Shown one piece after another: positions 1-8,068 of a stretch of 64,000 nucleotides of DNA; within the stretch, counting starts at the first letter, position 1; each line of letters starts with the position of its first letter. Location: positions 18,340 through 82,339 of the forward strand of contig DATGZN010000084.1 in assembly GCA_035297145.1 (NCBI GenBank), written 5' to 3'. Source of the stretch: QHXW01 sp035297145 (GTDB taxonomy: Bacteria; Acidobacteriota; Terriglobia; Bryobacterales; Bryobacteraceae). A program made the translations under genes and the position numbers. The notes below the pieces were generated by a model. It was not told where the DNA came from and made no database searches. It was given only the letters and a program-made list of their open reading frames with translations.

Positions 1-753
1 CGCGATGCAACCGGCGAGGTGCGCGTGTCCGCGATCGCTGCCTACGGCGACACCATCCACTCGTTTGTCGAGCGCCGGAATTATCGCGGCGCTTTCCTGC
101 CTGGCTACGTCGGGGTGACGGAAACAGATCGCGTCGCGCGGCCAGTTGGGCTGATACTTATCGACCATATGGTGGGCAACGTCGGCTGGGGCGAGATGAA
201 CCGATGGGTGGAGTTTTACGAAAAGGTGATGGGATTCCGTCTTTACCAGCATTTCGACGACAAGGACATCAGCACCGAATATTCCGCGCTCATGTCGAAA
301 GTGATGTCCAACGGCAACGGCCGCGTGAAGTTTCCCATCAATGAACCGGCCGAGGGGCGCAAGAAGTCGCAGATCGAAGAGTATCTGGAGTTTTACAAGG
401 GACCGGGCGTGCAACACATCGCAATGGCTACGGATGACATTGTGGCAACGGTTTCGAAATTGAGCGTACAGGGGGTGGAGTTCCTGCGCGTGCCTGGGAC
501 GTACTACGCGGATCTCGAGCGGCGCGCCGGCAAGATCGACGAGCCCGTTGGCAAGCTCGAGGAGCTGGGCATTCTGGTGGATCGTGACGACGAAGGCTAC
601 ATGCTGCAAATCTTCACACGACCGGTTGAGGACCGGCCCACGCTGTTCTACGAGATCATCCAGCGCAAAGGCAGCCGCAGTTTTGGCAAAGGCAACTTCA
701 AGGCGCTCTTCGAAGCCATCGAGCGTGAGCAGGAGTTGCGCGGTAACCTGTAA
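1..753 (+). CDS. hppD: 4-hydroxyphenylpyruvate dioxygenase, C-terminal part
   Basis: Converts 4-hydroxyphenylpyruvate to homogentisate, the second step of tyrosine breakdown. The frame is open to the window edge, so the gene starts upstream; about 250 of the usual 350-380 residues are present. Counting from the GTG at 19, the catalytic VOC half shows the three iron ligands of the family: His50 in IDHMVGNV, His133 in GPGVQHIAMATDDI, and Glu212 in LFYEIIQRKG. The C-terminal helix (FGKGNFKALFEAIEREQ) that closes the active site is intact. The next gene starts 3 nt after the stop, so the two are almost surely cotranscribed. Identification is firm because of the ligand triad and the neighbouring homogentisate pathway genes. 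Confidence 0.95.
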   Translation, partial: RDATGEVRVSAIAAYGDTIHSFVERRNYRGAFLPGYVGVTETDRVARPVGLILIDHMVGNVGWGEMNRWVEFYEKVMGFRLYQHFDDKDISTEYSALMSKVMSNGNGRVKFPINEPAEGRKKSQIEEYLEFYKGPGVQHIAMATDDIVATVSKLSVQGVEFLRVPGTYYADLERRAGKIDEPVGKLEELGILVDRDDEGYMLQIFTRPVEDRPTLFYEIIQRKGSRSFGKGNFKALFEAIEREQELRGNL

Positions 754-756
754 CGG

Positions 757-1710
757 TTGAAACTGTCCTCGTTTGAAATCCGGACACACCTCGGCCGGCA
801 TCGCCGCTTGGGGGCAGTACTGGACGCGGGGATTCTGGATCTCAACTTTGCATGCGCCACGCGGCTGAAATCACATAAGCTCGCGGATGCGCTGCTGCCG
901 GCCGGCATGCGAGAGTTTCTCGAAGGCGAGTCGGCTTCCATCACCGCCGCTCGCGAGGCAATCGAGTTCTTTGAGTCGGCCGGCATACAACGCGGCCCGA
1001 ACGATGAAACGCTGCTGTACTCGCCCTCCGAAATCAAATTGCTCACGCCGCTGCCCAATCCGGCTTCATTGCGCGATTTCTACGCGTTCGAAGCGCACGT
1101 GAAGAAGGGGTTCGAGAAGCGCGGCGAGCCCATGCCGCCCGAGTGGTACCAGATTCCCGTGTATTACAAGAGCGGGCATCACAATATCATCGGTACCGAT
1201 GAGGACGTGCGCTGGCCATCATTCACGCAAAAGTTCGACTATGAATTGGAACTGGCAGCCATCATCGGCAGGCAGGGGCGCAACATTCCCGCCGTACGTG
1301 CGGCTGAATACATCGCGGGCTACATGGTGATGAACGATTTCAGCGCGCGCGACATCCAGCGGCAGGAGATGAAAGTGCGGCTCGGCCCGGCAAAGGGCAA
1401 GGATTGGTGCACGGCGCTTGGACCGTATCTGGTGACACCAGATGAAATCGGCGATCCCTACGACCTGCGCATGACCGCACGCGTCAATGGAGACTTATGG
1501 TCGGAGGGGAATTCGGGCACCATCTACTGGAAATTCGAGCAGATGATCGAGTTTCTCTCGCGGGACGACACGATTTATCCCGGCGACGTGATCGGCTCGG
1601 GGACGGTGGGCACGGGCTGCGGCCTGGAGCTGGATCGCTGGGTGAAGCGCGGCGATGTCATGGAGCTGGAGATTGAGAAGATCGGGGTGCTGAGGAACCA
1701 GGTGGTGTGA
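757..1710 (+). CDS. Fumarylacetoacetate hydrolase (FAH) family protein
   Basis: 317 residues, TTG start 3 nt after the hppD stop; no other in-frame start fits the spacing. The C-terminal FAH fold is clear: FDYELELAAIIG gives the acidic metal ligands, NDFSARDIQRQE is the family signature, and GSGTVGTGCGLEL forms the terminal substrate loop. Family members split C-C bonds of 3-oxo acids or decarboxylate/hydrolyse related ring-cleavage products. Placed directly behind hppD and close to homogentisate dioxygenase, the inferred role is hydrolysis of fumarylacetoacetate (or maleylacetoacetate) to fumarate plus acetoacetate. FAH members of this size also act in other aromatic pathways, so substrate is inferred from context only. 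It ends 17 nt from the convergent phhA stop. Confidence 0.88.
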   Translation: MKLSSFEIRTHLGRHRRLGAVLDAGILDLNFACATRLKSHKLADALLPAGMREFLEGESASITAAREAIEFFESAGIQRGPNDETLLYSPSEIKLLTPLPNPASLRDFYAFEAHVKKGFEKRGEPMPPEWYQIPVYYKSGHHNIIGTDEDVRWPSFTQKFDYELELAAIIGRQGRNIPAVRAAEYIAGYMVMNDFSARDIQRQEMKVRLGPAKGKDWCTALGPYLVTPDEIGDPYDLRMTARVNGDLWSEGNSGTIYWKFEQMIEFLSRDDTIYPGDVIGSGTVGTGCGLELDRWVKRGDVMELEIEKIGVLRNQVV

Positions 1711-1727
1711 TGGGCGGCAATGCCGTG

Positions 1728-2615
1728 TCATTCCCGGTGGAGGAAACTGCGGAGATCGCGTTCGTTCACTGCGGGCTCGCCCGGCGCGACGTTGTCCAGC
1801 TTTCCTTCACGCATCCAGTGCTCCAGTTCATGCACCAGACTGAACAGGTGGTCGAATGAGTCCACGATGAACAGTAGCGGCTGGTAGTGATCGATTTCGA
1901 ACGCCTGGTTGATGGCCCATTCAAGCTGGATCGGGTAGCGCTGCACGTCCGTCGATTCGATGGCGTGCTCGATTTCGCCGAACGAGCTGAGCAATCCGCT
2001 GCCGTACACGCGCAAGCCGTCCTGCGCTCGCATCAGCCCGAATTCAATCGTGAACCAGAAGAATCGCGCCATCGCCCGGATGATGCTGGTCAATCGCCGT
2101 ACCTGCTCGCGCTCATCCCGGATGCCTGCCACCAAGTCCGCAGCCGTGTGAGCGCATTCGCCGAAGCGCACCAATGTCTCGGCAAAGGCGCGGTCGGTAT
2201 GCATGGGCACATGGCCAGCGACGTCGTGGAAGATGTCCGGCTCCGGAAGGTAATCGAGCCGGTCAGACGAGCGGATGGTGATTGTGGTTGGAAACGCACG
2301 GTTGCGCAAGCAGTCGAAGAAGAGGAACGCCGGGATGTAGCCACTGACCGCTTTCGCCTGAAATCCGGTGAGCGGCTGCAAAAATCGGTTCACCTCCTCC
2401 AGCTTGGGGACATGCAATGGGTCCAGACAGAGCGAGTGAATCCCCTCCAGGAAATGCTCATTGCCGTAACGATCCCACCGCGGCGCCATGCGCGCAAATA
2501 GCCGCCGCCAGGCTTCGTGGTTCTCCTCTGAATAGAGTTCGTAGCGCTGTTTGATGAACGGCGCCTGGTTGGTGGTAAGTCCGGGAGCTTCGACAATCAA
2601 ACTCTGCCGCGCCAT
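1728..2615 (-). CDS. phhA: Phenylalanine-4-hydroxylase (aromatic amino acid hydroxylase)
   Basis: 295 residues, usual length for the bacterial single-domain enzyme. It hydroxylates phenylalanine to tyrosine with a tetrahydropterin cofactor and non-haem iron. The iron ligands are visible: His130 and His135 in PEPDIFHDVAGHVPM, and Glu191 in RFFWFTIEFGL. The stretch GSGLLSSFGEIEHA is also a family hallmark. No regulatory ACT domain is present. The gene is divergent from hmgA across 72 bp that hold a perfect palindrome, so both directions of the pathway are probably controlled together. It converges on the FAH gene. No pterin dehydratase (phhB) is seen in the window. Confidence 0.95.
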   Translation of the reverse strand: MARQSLIVEAPGLTTNQAPFIKQRYELYSEENHEAWRRLFARMAPRWDRYGNEHFLEGIHSLCLDPLHVPKLEEVNRFLQPLTGFQAKAVSGYIPAFLFFDCLRNRAFPTTITIRSSDRLDYLPEPDIFHDVAGHVPMHTDRAFAETLVRFGECAHTAADLVAGIRDEREQVRRLTSIIRAMARFFWFTIEFGLMRAQDGLRVYGSGLLSSFGEIEHAIESTDVQRYPIQLEWAINQAFEIDHYQPLLFIVDSFDHLFSLVHELEHWMREGKLDNVAPGEPAVNERDLRSFLHRE

Positions 2616-2630
2616 ACCGTCTTCATATTA

Positions 2631-2650
2631 CCACCACATAATTGTGGTGG
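2631..2650. promoter_or_regulatory. Perfect palindromic operator candidate between phhA and hmgA
   Basis: CCACCACA-N4-TGTGGTGG, an 8-4-8 perfect inverted repeat in the 72-bp divergent intergenic region. It overlaps the proposed hmgA -35 box and abuts a TAATAT element (minus strand, 2630-2625) that could be the phhA -10. The placement fits a repressor controlling both transcripts. The regulator itself is not in the window and its family cannot be named from this site. Confidence 0.6.
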
Positions 2651-2670
2651 CTACCAATCGCGGCTATTCT
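2642..2670 (+). promoter_or_regulatory. Predicted hmgA promoter (TTGTGG-N17-TATTCT)
   Basis: A -35 box TTGTGG at 2642-2647 and -10 box TATTCT at 2665-2670, separated by exactly 17 bp. A strong Shine-Dalgarno AGGAGG (2677-2682) follows, 5 nt before the hmgA ATG. The -35 box lies inside the right arm of the palindrome at 2631-2650. Confidence 0.5.
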
Positions 2671-2687
2671 AACAACAGGAGGCAGGC

Positions 2688-3803
2688 ATGTATCCTCTCA
2701 AGAAGGGCAAAATTGCGACGCAGGCCCACGTCGGGCTTCCCAACGGGACATTTGAGGAGGAGCACGGGCGCAAGGGGTTCTACGGCAAGTCCGCGCACCT
2801 GTATCACGCGCATCCGCCGACCGGTTGGATTCGTTTCGAAGGCAAGCTGCGGCCGCACTGCTTCGATCTGAACCGGCTGGCGCCCACCGACCAGCACGAT
2901 CCCGCGGGTATGCCCGTGGCTTTCCTCGGCAATCAGGATGTGACACTGTATGTCTCGCGGCGCTCCGATCCCATGCCGTTCTACTATCGCAACGCAGACG
3001 GCGATGAGCTGATCTTCGTGCATCGCGGCGAGGGAACCGTGGAGACCGACTTCGGGCCGATGGAATTCGAGAAAGGCGACTACCTGAACATTCCGCGCGC
3101 CGTCACGTATCGCGTTATTCCGCGGACGCCCGACAATTTCTTTCTGATCGTCCAATCCAAGACCGAATTCAATCAGCCCGACAAGGGACTCATCGGCCAG
3201 CATGCGCTTTACGACCCGGCGGCCGTCACGACGCCGGAGCCGGCGCCGATCCTGAACGACGACCGCGAGTGGGAAGTGCGCATCAAAGTGGACGACGAGA
3301 TCTCGAAGGTGGTTTATCCGTTTAATCCGATGGACGTGGTCGGCTGGAAGGGCGACCTGACGGTGTGGAAGATCAACATGCGCGACATCCGGCCGATCAT
3401 GAGCCATCGCGCGCACCTGCCGCCCAGCGCACATACCACATTCGTGACCGAAGGCGCGGTGGTTTGTAGTTTTCTCCCGCGGCCGCTGGAGCAGGATGAA
3501 GACGCGCTGCGCGTGCCGTTTTTCCACCGCAACACGGACTACGACGAGTTCATCTTCTATCACGACGGCGACTTCTTCAGCAAAGACAACATAAAGCCGG
3601 GCTGGGCGACGCTGCATCCGCGCGGTATCCACCACGGGCCGCACCCCAAGGCGCTCGCCAATCAGAAGAAAAAGACGCAGACAGACGAATACGCTGTGAT
3701 GCTGGATGGTCTGAATCCCATTCAGGTGCTGCCTGCCGGCGATTCGGTAGAGTGGAAGGAGTATTGGATGAGCTGGATGGAGCCCGCGCCGGCCACGCGT
3801 TGA
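2688..3803 (+). CDS. hmgA: Homogentisate 1,2-dioxygenase (short form)
   Basis: 371 residues. Opens the homogentisate ring to maleylacetoacetate using Fe(II). The N-terminal signature (GLPNGTFEEEHGRKGFYGKS region) and the cupin core are those of homogentisate dioxygenase. The likely iron site is His280-Glu287 in FFHRNTDYDEFIFYHDG plus a histidine in HPRGIHHGPHP (315-319). The His-to-Glu spacing is one residue longer than the human HRNCMSE motif, and the protein is some 60 residues shorter than the classical 430-445 residue enzymes, so this belongs to a compact subgroup. Start fixed by AGGAGG 5 nt upstream. First gene of a three-gene unit with the flavin-reductase-like gene (3 nt gap) and the ligase gene (4 nt overlap). 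No maleylacetoacetate isomerase is seen nearby. Confidence 0.9.
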   Translation: MYPLKKGKIATQAHVGLPNGTFEEEHGRKGFYGKSAHLYHAHPPTGWIRFEGKLRPHCFDLNRLAPTDQHDPAGMPVAFLGNQDVTLYVSRRSDPMPFYYRNADGDELIFVHRGEGTVETDFGPMEFEKGDYLNIPRAVTYRVIPRTPDNFFLIVQSKTEFNQPDKGLIGQHALYDPAAVTTPEPAPILNDDREWEVRIKVDDEISKVVYPFNPMDVVGWKGDLTVWKINMRDIRPIMSHRAHLPPSAHTTFVTEGAVVCSFLPRPLEQDEDALRVPFFHRNTDYDEFIFYHDGDFFSKDNIKPGWATLHPRGIHHGPHPKALANQKKKTQTDEYAVMLDGLNPIQVLPAGDSVEWKEYWMSWMEPAPATR

Positions 3804-3806
3804 GCT

Positions 3807-4430
3807 GTGATCATCAATCCTTCCGAAAACGACTTTCGCGACATTTATAAGCTCATGGTCGGCGTGATTGTTCCGCGGCCGATTGCATTTGTTTCCACTA
3901 TCAGCGCCGACGGCATCCGCAATCTGGCCCCGTTCAGTTTTTTCACCGGCATCAGCGCCAATCCCCCTGTGATCTGCTTCTCTCCCATGGTTCGCGGCAG
4001 TGACGGCGCGCGAAAAGATACGCTGCTTAACATCGAAGCCGTGCAGGAGTTCGTCGTGAATGTGGTCTCGGAGGAATTCGCGGAAAAGATGAACATCTGC
4101 TCGGTCGAGTTTCCGCCGGAGGTGGACGAGTTTGAGATGTCCGGTCTGACACCCGTTGCAAGCGATCTGGTAAAGCCGCCGCGCGTTCAGGAATCGCATA
4201 TCAGCATGGAGTGCCGGCTCATCCACATCGTGCACGTCAGCGCGAAACCGCTCGGTGGAAGTTTAGTGATCGGCGAAGTGCTTCGCTTCCATGTGGACGA
4301 CGCCCTGATCGATGGTTACAAGATCGATCCCGACAAGCTGCACGCCATCGGCCGCATGGGCGGCCCGACTTACACGCGCACCACCGACCTGTTCGACATG
4401 GTGCGACCCAAGGCTGGCCAAATCAAATGA
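3807..4430 (+). CDS. Flavin reductase-like (FMN-binding split-barrel) protein
   Basis: 207 residues, GTG start 3 nt after hmgA. The sequence PRPIAFVSTISADGIRNLAPFSFFTGISANPP is the FMN-binding split-barrel signature of the flavin reductase-like family (shown in part: PRPIAFVSTIS and NLAPFSFF). Members use FMN to reduce flavins for partner monooxygenases or act as small flavoenzymes. No monooxygenase large component is seen in the window, so a partner role is unproven. Coupled on both sides, to hmgA and to the ligase (ATGA overlap at 4427-4430), it probably serves aromatic catabolism. A recurring companion of homogentisate genes, but the exact reaction is not known from sequence. Confidence 0.85.
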   Translation: MIINPSENDFRDIYKLMVGVIVPRPIAFVSTISADGIRNLAPFSFFTGISANPPVICFSPMVRGSDGARKDTLLNIEAVQEFVVNVVSEEFAEKMNICSVEFPPEVDEFEMSGLTPVASDLVKPPRVQESHISMECRLIHIVHVSAKPLGGSLVIGEVLRFHVDDALIDGYKIDPDKLHAIGRMGGPTYTRTTDLFDMVRPKAGQIK

Positions 4431-6328
4431 CGTGGATCTGGGAGCCGTCCCGCGAATGGACTGAGCAGACCAACGTCTGGCAATTCATGCGCAAGCTCGG
4501 CTTCACCGATCGCGAGGAGTTCCTGCGCTACTCGCGCGAAAACATCGAAGAGTTCTGGGCGCGCATGGTGGAACAAGAGGGCATCGAATGGTTCCAGCCC
4601 TACGGCCGCGTGCTCGATGCTTCGCGCGGGGTGGAGTGGTCCGAGTGGTTTCCCGGCGGCAAGCTGAACATTGCGTGGAACTGTCTCGACCGGCACGTGG
4701 CGAGCGGCAACACAGCCTGCATTTGGGAGGGCGAAGACGGCGCGGTGCGCACTCTGACCTTTGCGCAATTAGCCGAGGAGACCAATCGACTTGCTAACGC
4801 TGTGGTGGCGCTGGGTCTCGTGAAAGGCGATCGCGTGGCGCTCGTGATGCCCATGGTCCCCGAGGTCGTCGTGATTCTCTACGCCTGCTGCAAGCTGGGT
4901 CTGATCGTGGTGCCGATCTTCGCCGGATTTGGCGCGAGCGCCATCGCCACGCGTCTGGAGAACTCGGGCGCGCGCGTGGTCTTCACCGCCGATCACGCAC
5001 AGCGCCGCGGGCGGCTGCTTCCACTGAAAGAGAAAGTCGATCAGGCGCTCGAAAGGCCAACAGCCGTGGAGAAGGTCATCGTCTGGCGCTACAAGGATGG
5101 TGACATTCCGTGGCACGAAAAGCGCGATCTCTGGTGGGACGACTTGCTGCGCGGTCGATCTACGACGTACGATTCTATGGCGCTCGATTCTGAAGACCGC
5201 GCTTTCATTCTTTACACCTCCGGCACCACCGGAAAGCCGAAAGGGACAGTGCACACCCATGCCGGCTGCCTGGCGCAGATGTCCAAGGAGATTTACCTGG
5301 CGTTCGATCACAAGCCCGGCGACCGCTTCTGGTGGCTTTCCGACATCGGCTGGATGATGGGGCCGTGGACCATCATCGGCAATCATAATTTCGGCGGAAC
5401 GATTTTCCTGTACGATGGCGCGCCCGACTATCCGACCGCCGACCGCTTGTGGCAGATGATCGAACGTCACAGCATCACGACGTTCGGCATATCTCCAACG
5501 GCGATCCGTCTGCTCATGCGTGCCGGAACTCCCAGGCAAGAGATGCCGTCGCTGCGCCTGCTCGGTTCGACCGGCGAACCGTGGGATGACACATCCTACC
5601 TCTGGTATTTCGACAACGTCGGACATCGCCGCTGCCCGATCATCAACATCTCAGGCGGCACCGAGTTCGTGGGTTCGTTTTTGACCGTGCTGCCGATCCA
5701 GCCGTTGAAACCCTGCACGCTCGGCAGTCCGGCTCCTGGTATGGCGACGGAGGTGGTGGATGATGCCGGCCATCCGGTTCGCGGTCGAAAGGGTTATCTG
5801 GTTTGCATGAAGCCCGCGCCTTCGATGACGCGCGGCGTTTGGGGCGACCCAGATCGCTACATCGAAACCTACTGGTCGCGTTGGCCTGGCTGGTGGAATC
5901 ACGGCGACTGGGCGAGCGTGGATGAAGACGGCTGCTGGTTCGTACATGGGCGCGCCGATGAATCCATGAATGTGGCGGGGCGGAAGGTCGGACCGGCGGA
6001 GGTCGAAGAAGCGCTCATCGAACATCCGGCGGTGTCGGAGGCCGCGGTCATCGGTGTGCCGGATGAATTGAAGGGCGAGGCCATCGTCGCTTTCGTCGTG
6101 ACGAAACCCGGTTTCAGTCCTGGCCCTCCATTGGAACAGGAGCTTGCGAAGCATCTTATTGATGCGCTCGGTCCCACCTTCAAGCCCCGAGCGGTACGGA
6201 CTGTCCGCGAACTGCCCAAAACACAAAGCGGGAAGATCGTACGAAGGTTGCTGCGCCAGAAGTACTTAGGTGAAAGTCTGGGCGATCTCTCCACGGTGGA
6301 AAATCCGCAGGCCCTCGAAAGTTGTTAA
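4427..6328 (+). CDS. Acyl-CoA synthetase of the acetyl/acetoacetyl-CoA synthetase family
   Basis: 633 residues from the ATG that overlaps the preceding stop (ATGA); the open frame extends further upstream but only into the preceding gene. The AMP-forming ligase motifs are all present: P-loop YTSGTTGKPKG (263-273), WWLSDIGWMMGP, ISGGTEF, the hinge region GWWNHGDWASVDEDG, and the acyl-adenylating lysine in QSGKIVRR (Lys603). It also has an N-terminal acetyl-CoA-synthetase cap (WIWEPSREW onward). In this operon the natural substrate would be acetoacetate released by the FAH step, giving acetoacetyl-CoA; acetate, propionate or an aromatic acid are alternatives that motifs cannot exclude. The gene ends the hmgA unit. 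Confidence 0.87.
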   Translation: MTWIWEPSREWTEQTNVWQFMRKLGFTDREEFLRYSRENIEEFWARMVEQEGIEWFQPYGRVLDASRGVEWSEWFPGGKLNIAWNCLDRHVASGNTACIWEGEDGAVRTLTFAQLAEETNRLANAVVALGLVKGDRVALVMPMVPEVVVILYACCKLGLIVVPIFAGFGASAIATRLENSGARVVFTADHAQRRGRLLPLKEKVDQALERPTAVEKVIVWRYKDGDIPWHEKRDLWWDDLLRGRSTTYDSMALDSEDRAFILYTSGTTGKPKGTVHTHAGCLAQMSKEIYLAFDHKPGDRFWWLSDIGWMMGPWTIIGNHNFGGTIFLYDGAPDYPTADRLWQMIERHSITTFGISPTAIRLLMRAGTPRQEMPSLRLLGSTGEPWDDTSYLWYFDNVGHRRCPIINISGGTEFVGSFLTVLPIQPLKPCTLGSPAPGMATEVVDDAGHPVRGRKGYLVCMKPAPSMTRGVWGDPDRYIETYWSRWPGWWNHGDWASVDEDGCWFVHGRADESMNVAGRKVGPAEVEEALIEHPAVSEAAVIGVPDELKGEAIVAFVVTKPGFSPGPPLEQELAKHLIDALGPTFKPRAVRTVRELPKTQSGKIVRRLLRQKYLGESLGDLSTVENPQALESC

Positions 6329-6452
6329 ATCTTAAGGTAATTAACACATCGAGCAAACACCCTACTAACCAATTTCAGCATTCCCCCCAGTCCATGCGGC
6401 ATTTTATGATCGAGCAAGATCCTTGTCGACAAACCGGAAGAGAGTGACCACG

Positions 6453-7652
6453 TTGAGAACGCAACTGGATGTCCGCCAAACCGGTAACGAGGCGGAGAAG
6501 CTCCGAGCGGATCTGCACAAACGCATTGTGGGACAGGATGAGCCCATCCAGCAGATCGTGAACTTGTATCAAACGTATCTTGCCGGCATGGCCAGCCCGT
6601 CGCGCCCGATTGGCAGCTTTCTCTTCCTGGGGCCCACAGGCACGGGGAAGACACGTCTCGTCGAAGCTATGGCGGAGAGCCTGGTGGGAGATGGGCGCGC
6701 CATGATCAAAGTGGACTGCGCGGAGTTTCAGCACAGCCACGAGATCGCCAAGCTAGTCGGCTCGCCGCCGGGGTACCTGGGCCATCGCGAAACGCATCCC
6801 CTACTCAGCCAGGAAGTGCTCGATCAATACCACTCGGAAAAAGTGAAGCTGAGCTTTGTGCTGTTCGACGAGGTGGAAAAGGCCAGCGATGCGCTCTGGA
6901 ACCTGCTGTTAGGTGTTCTCGATAAGGCCACGCTGACGCTGGGCGACACGCGCCGGGTGGACTTCACTCAGACCATGATTTTCATGACCAGCAACCTGGG
7001 GGCCGCTGAGATGAACTCCATCCTCCGGCCCCGCCTGGGTTTTACCGCAGGAGAAAAGGAACGCGAGACGCAAGCCGGCATGCTGGACGAAAATACGGCC
7101 GACAAGATTTCACGCGCCGGGGTTGAGGCCGCACGCCGCCGCTTCACGCCGGAGTTCATGAACCGTCTCGACAAAGTGCTGGTGTTTCGGCCGCTGGGCG
7201 AGCCGGAGCTGCGAAAGATTCTCAATCTGGAACTGAATCTGCTGCAACAGCGCATTTTCAGCTCCTCCACACCCACTCCGTTCTTCTTTGCACTAACCGC
7301 TCCGGCGAAGGAATTCCTGCTGCGCGAGGGCACCGATTTGAAGTACGGTGCACGGCACTTGCGGCGTGCCATGGAGCGCGAATTGGTGAACCCGCTCTCC
7401 AACCTGATTGCCAGCGGCCAGGTAAGGGGAGGCGACCTGGTGAGCGTCGATTTCGATCAAGCGGCCAATTCCCTGCTCTTCTTCAAAGAGGCCGAGAACG
7501 TTCCGGAACATGCGGTGTTCAAGCTTTGGGATCTCGCGGGAAGCGATGGCGGCAAAAATCACTCCATCGCCGCGGAAGCGGAACTCATGCAAGCCGCAGT
7601 CCCGTTCCTCGAGCTGGAACATCGCGCGCTATCGGCCAGCGAGCGCTCGTAA
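6453..7652 (+). CDS. Solo Clp-type AAA+ ATPase (ClpA/ClpB D2-like)
   Basis: About 399 residues from TTG 6453, chosen because GGAAGAGAG (6435-6443) lies 9 nt upstream; TTG 6423 and GTG 6444 are in-frame alternatives. Only one AAA+ module is present, matching the second ATPase domain of ClpA/B: RIVGQDEPI, Walker A GPTGTGKT (60-67), the pore-loop region GSPPGYLGH, Walker B VLFDEVEKA (136-144), sensor 1 MTSN, RRFTPEFMNRLD and the D2-small domain with YGARHLRRAME. There is no N-domain, no first ATPase and no zinc finger. A tripeptide LGF (195-197) sits where ClpA has its ClpP-docking IGL loop. The last 70 residues are an unmatched tail. Probably an unfoldase; no clpP or substrate adaptor is adjacent. 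Confidence 0.85.
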   Translation: MRTQLDVRQTGNEAEKLRADLHKRIVGQDEPIQQIVNLYQTYLAGMASPSRPIGSFLFLGPTGTGKTRLVEAMAESLVGDGRAMIKVDCAEFQHSHEIAKLVGSPPGYLGHRETHPLLSQEVLDQYHSEKVKLSFVLFDEVEKASDALWNLLLGVLDKATLTLGDTRRVDFTQTMIFMTSNLGAAEMNSILRPRLGFTAGEKERETQAGMLDENTADKISRAGVEAARRRFTPEFMNRLDKVLVFRPLGEPELRKILNLELNLLQQRIFSSSTPTPFFFALTAPAKEFLLREGTDLKYGARHLRRAMERELVNPLSNLIASGQVRGGDLVSVDFDQAANSLLFFKEAENVPEHAVFKLWDLAGSDGGKNHSIAAEAELMQAAVPFLELEHRALSASERS

Positions 7653-8006
7653 TTACTGGATAGGCTTCAAAGCCGCGATGGCATCTTCCGTGTACTCGAT
7701 TTCGCCATCCCAATACTTGACGATCACGTCCTGATTCAGCTCCACCCACTTCTTCAGGAGCGCGAGGTTGTGCGCGGTTATGCTGCCGCCACCCACTACA
7801 TGCACATCCGGTCTGAGCGCCACCGATATCAACTGTTCAGGGTGCACTTTCGGGCCTTTGGAGACTTTAACGCGAACACCGTGCTGAGCCCCAGCTTTTG
7901 GAGAGATCCAGACCACAAACGGCAGTCCGGTGCGCTTGGGTGAGAGGTTCGCCATCTCAAAGAAATCTTCGGCGACCTTTGAACCGACCTCGCTGACCGT
8001 CTTCAC
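7653..8006 (-). CDS. Small uncharacterised protein
   Basis: 117 residues, GTG start with AAAGAG 4 nt upstream. I do not recognise a named family with certainty. The middle (FVVWISPKAGAQHGVRVKVSKG) and the C-terminal stretch LLKKWVELNQDVIVKYWDGE look conserved and compact; a DUF4160-like or toxin/antitoxin-associated small protein is possible but not shown. No membrane segment or signal peptide. It is convergent with the Clp-type ATPase gene, with stops back to back (7652/7653), and stands alone upstream of the mmsA group. Confidence 0.7.
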   Translation of the reverse strand: MKTVSEVGSKVAEDFFEMANLSPKRTGLPFVVWISPKAGAQHGVRVKVSKGPKVHPEQLISVALRPDVHVVGGGSITAHNLALLKKWVELNQDVIVKYWDGEIEYTEDAIAALKPIQ

Positions 8007-8068
8007 TGCTCTTTATCATAAATCACGAGAAGACGTGCCTGCCCCGGAGGGCGCAAAGACCTACGCCC

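Noticed and set aside
2664..4235. Very long open frame on the minus strand opposite hmgA and the flavin-reductase-like gene
   Set aside because: It is antisense to two well-supported genes, His/Arg/Val-rich in composition, and shows no domain. High GC makes such shadows common.
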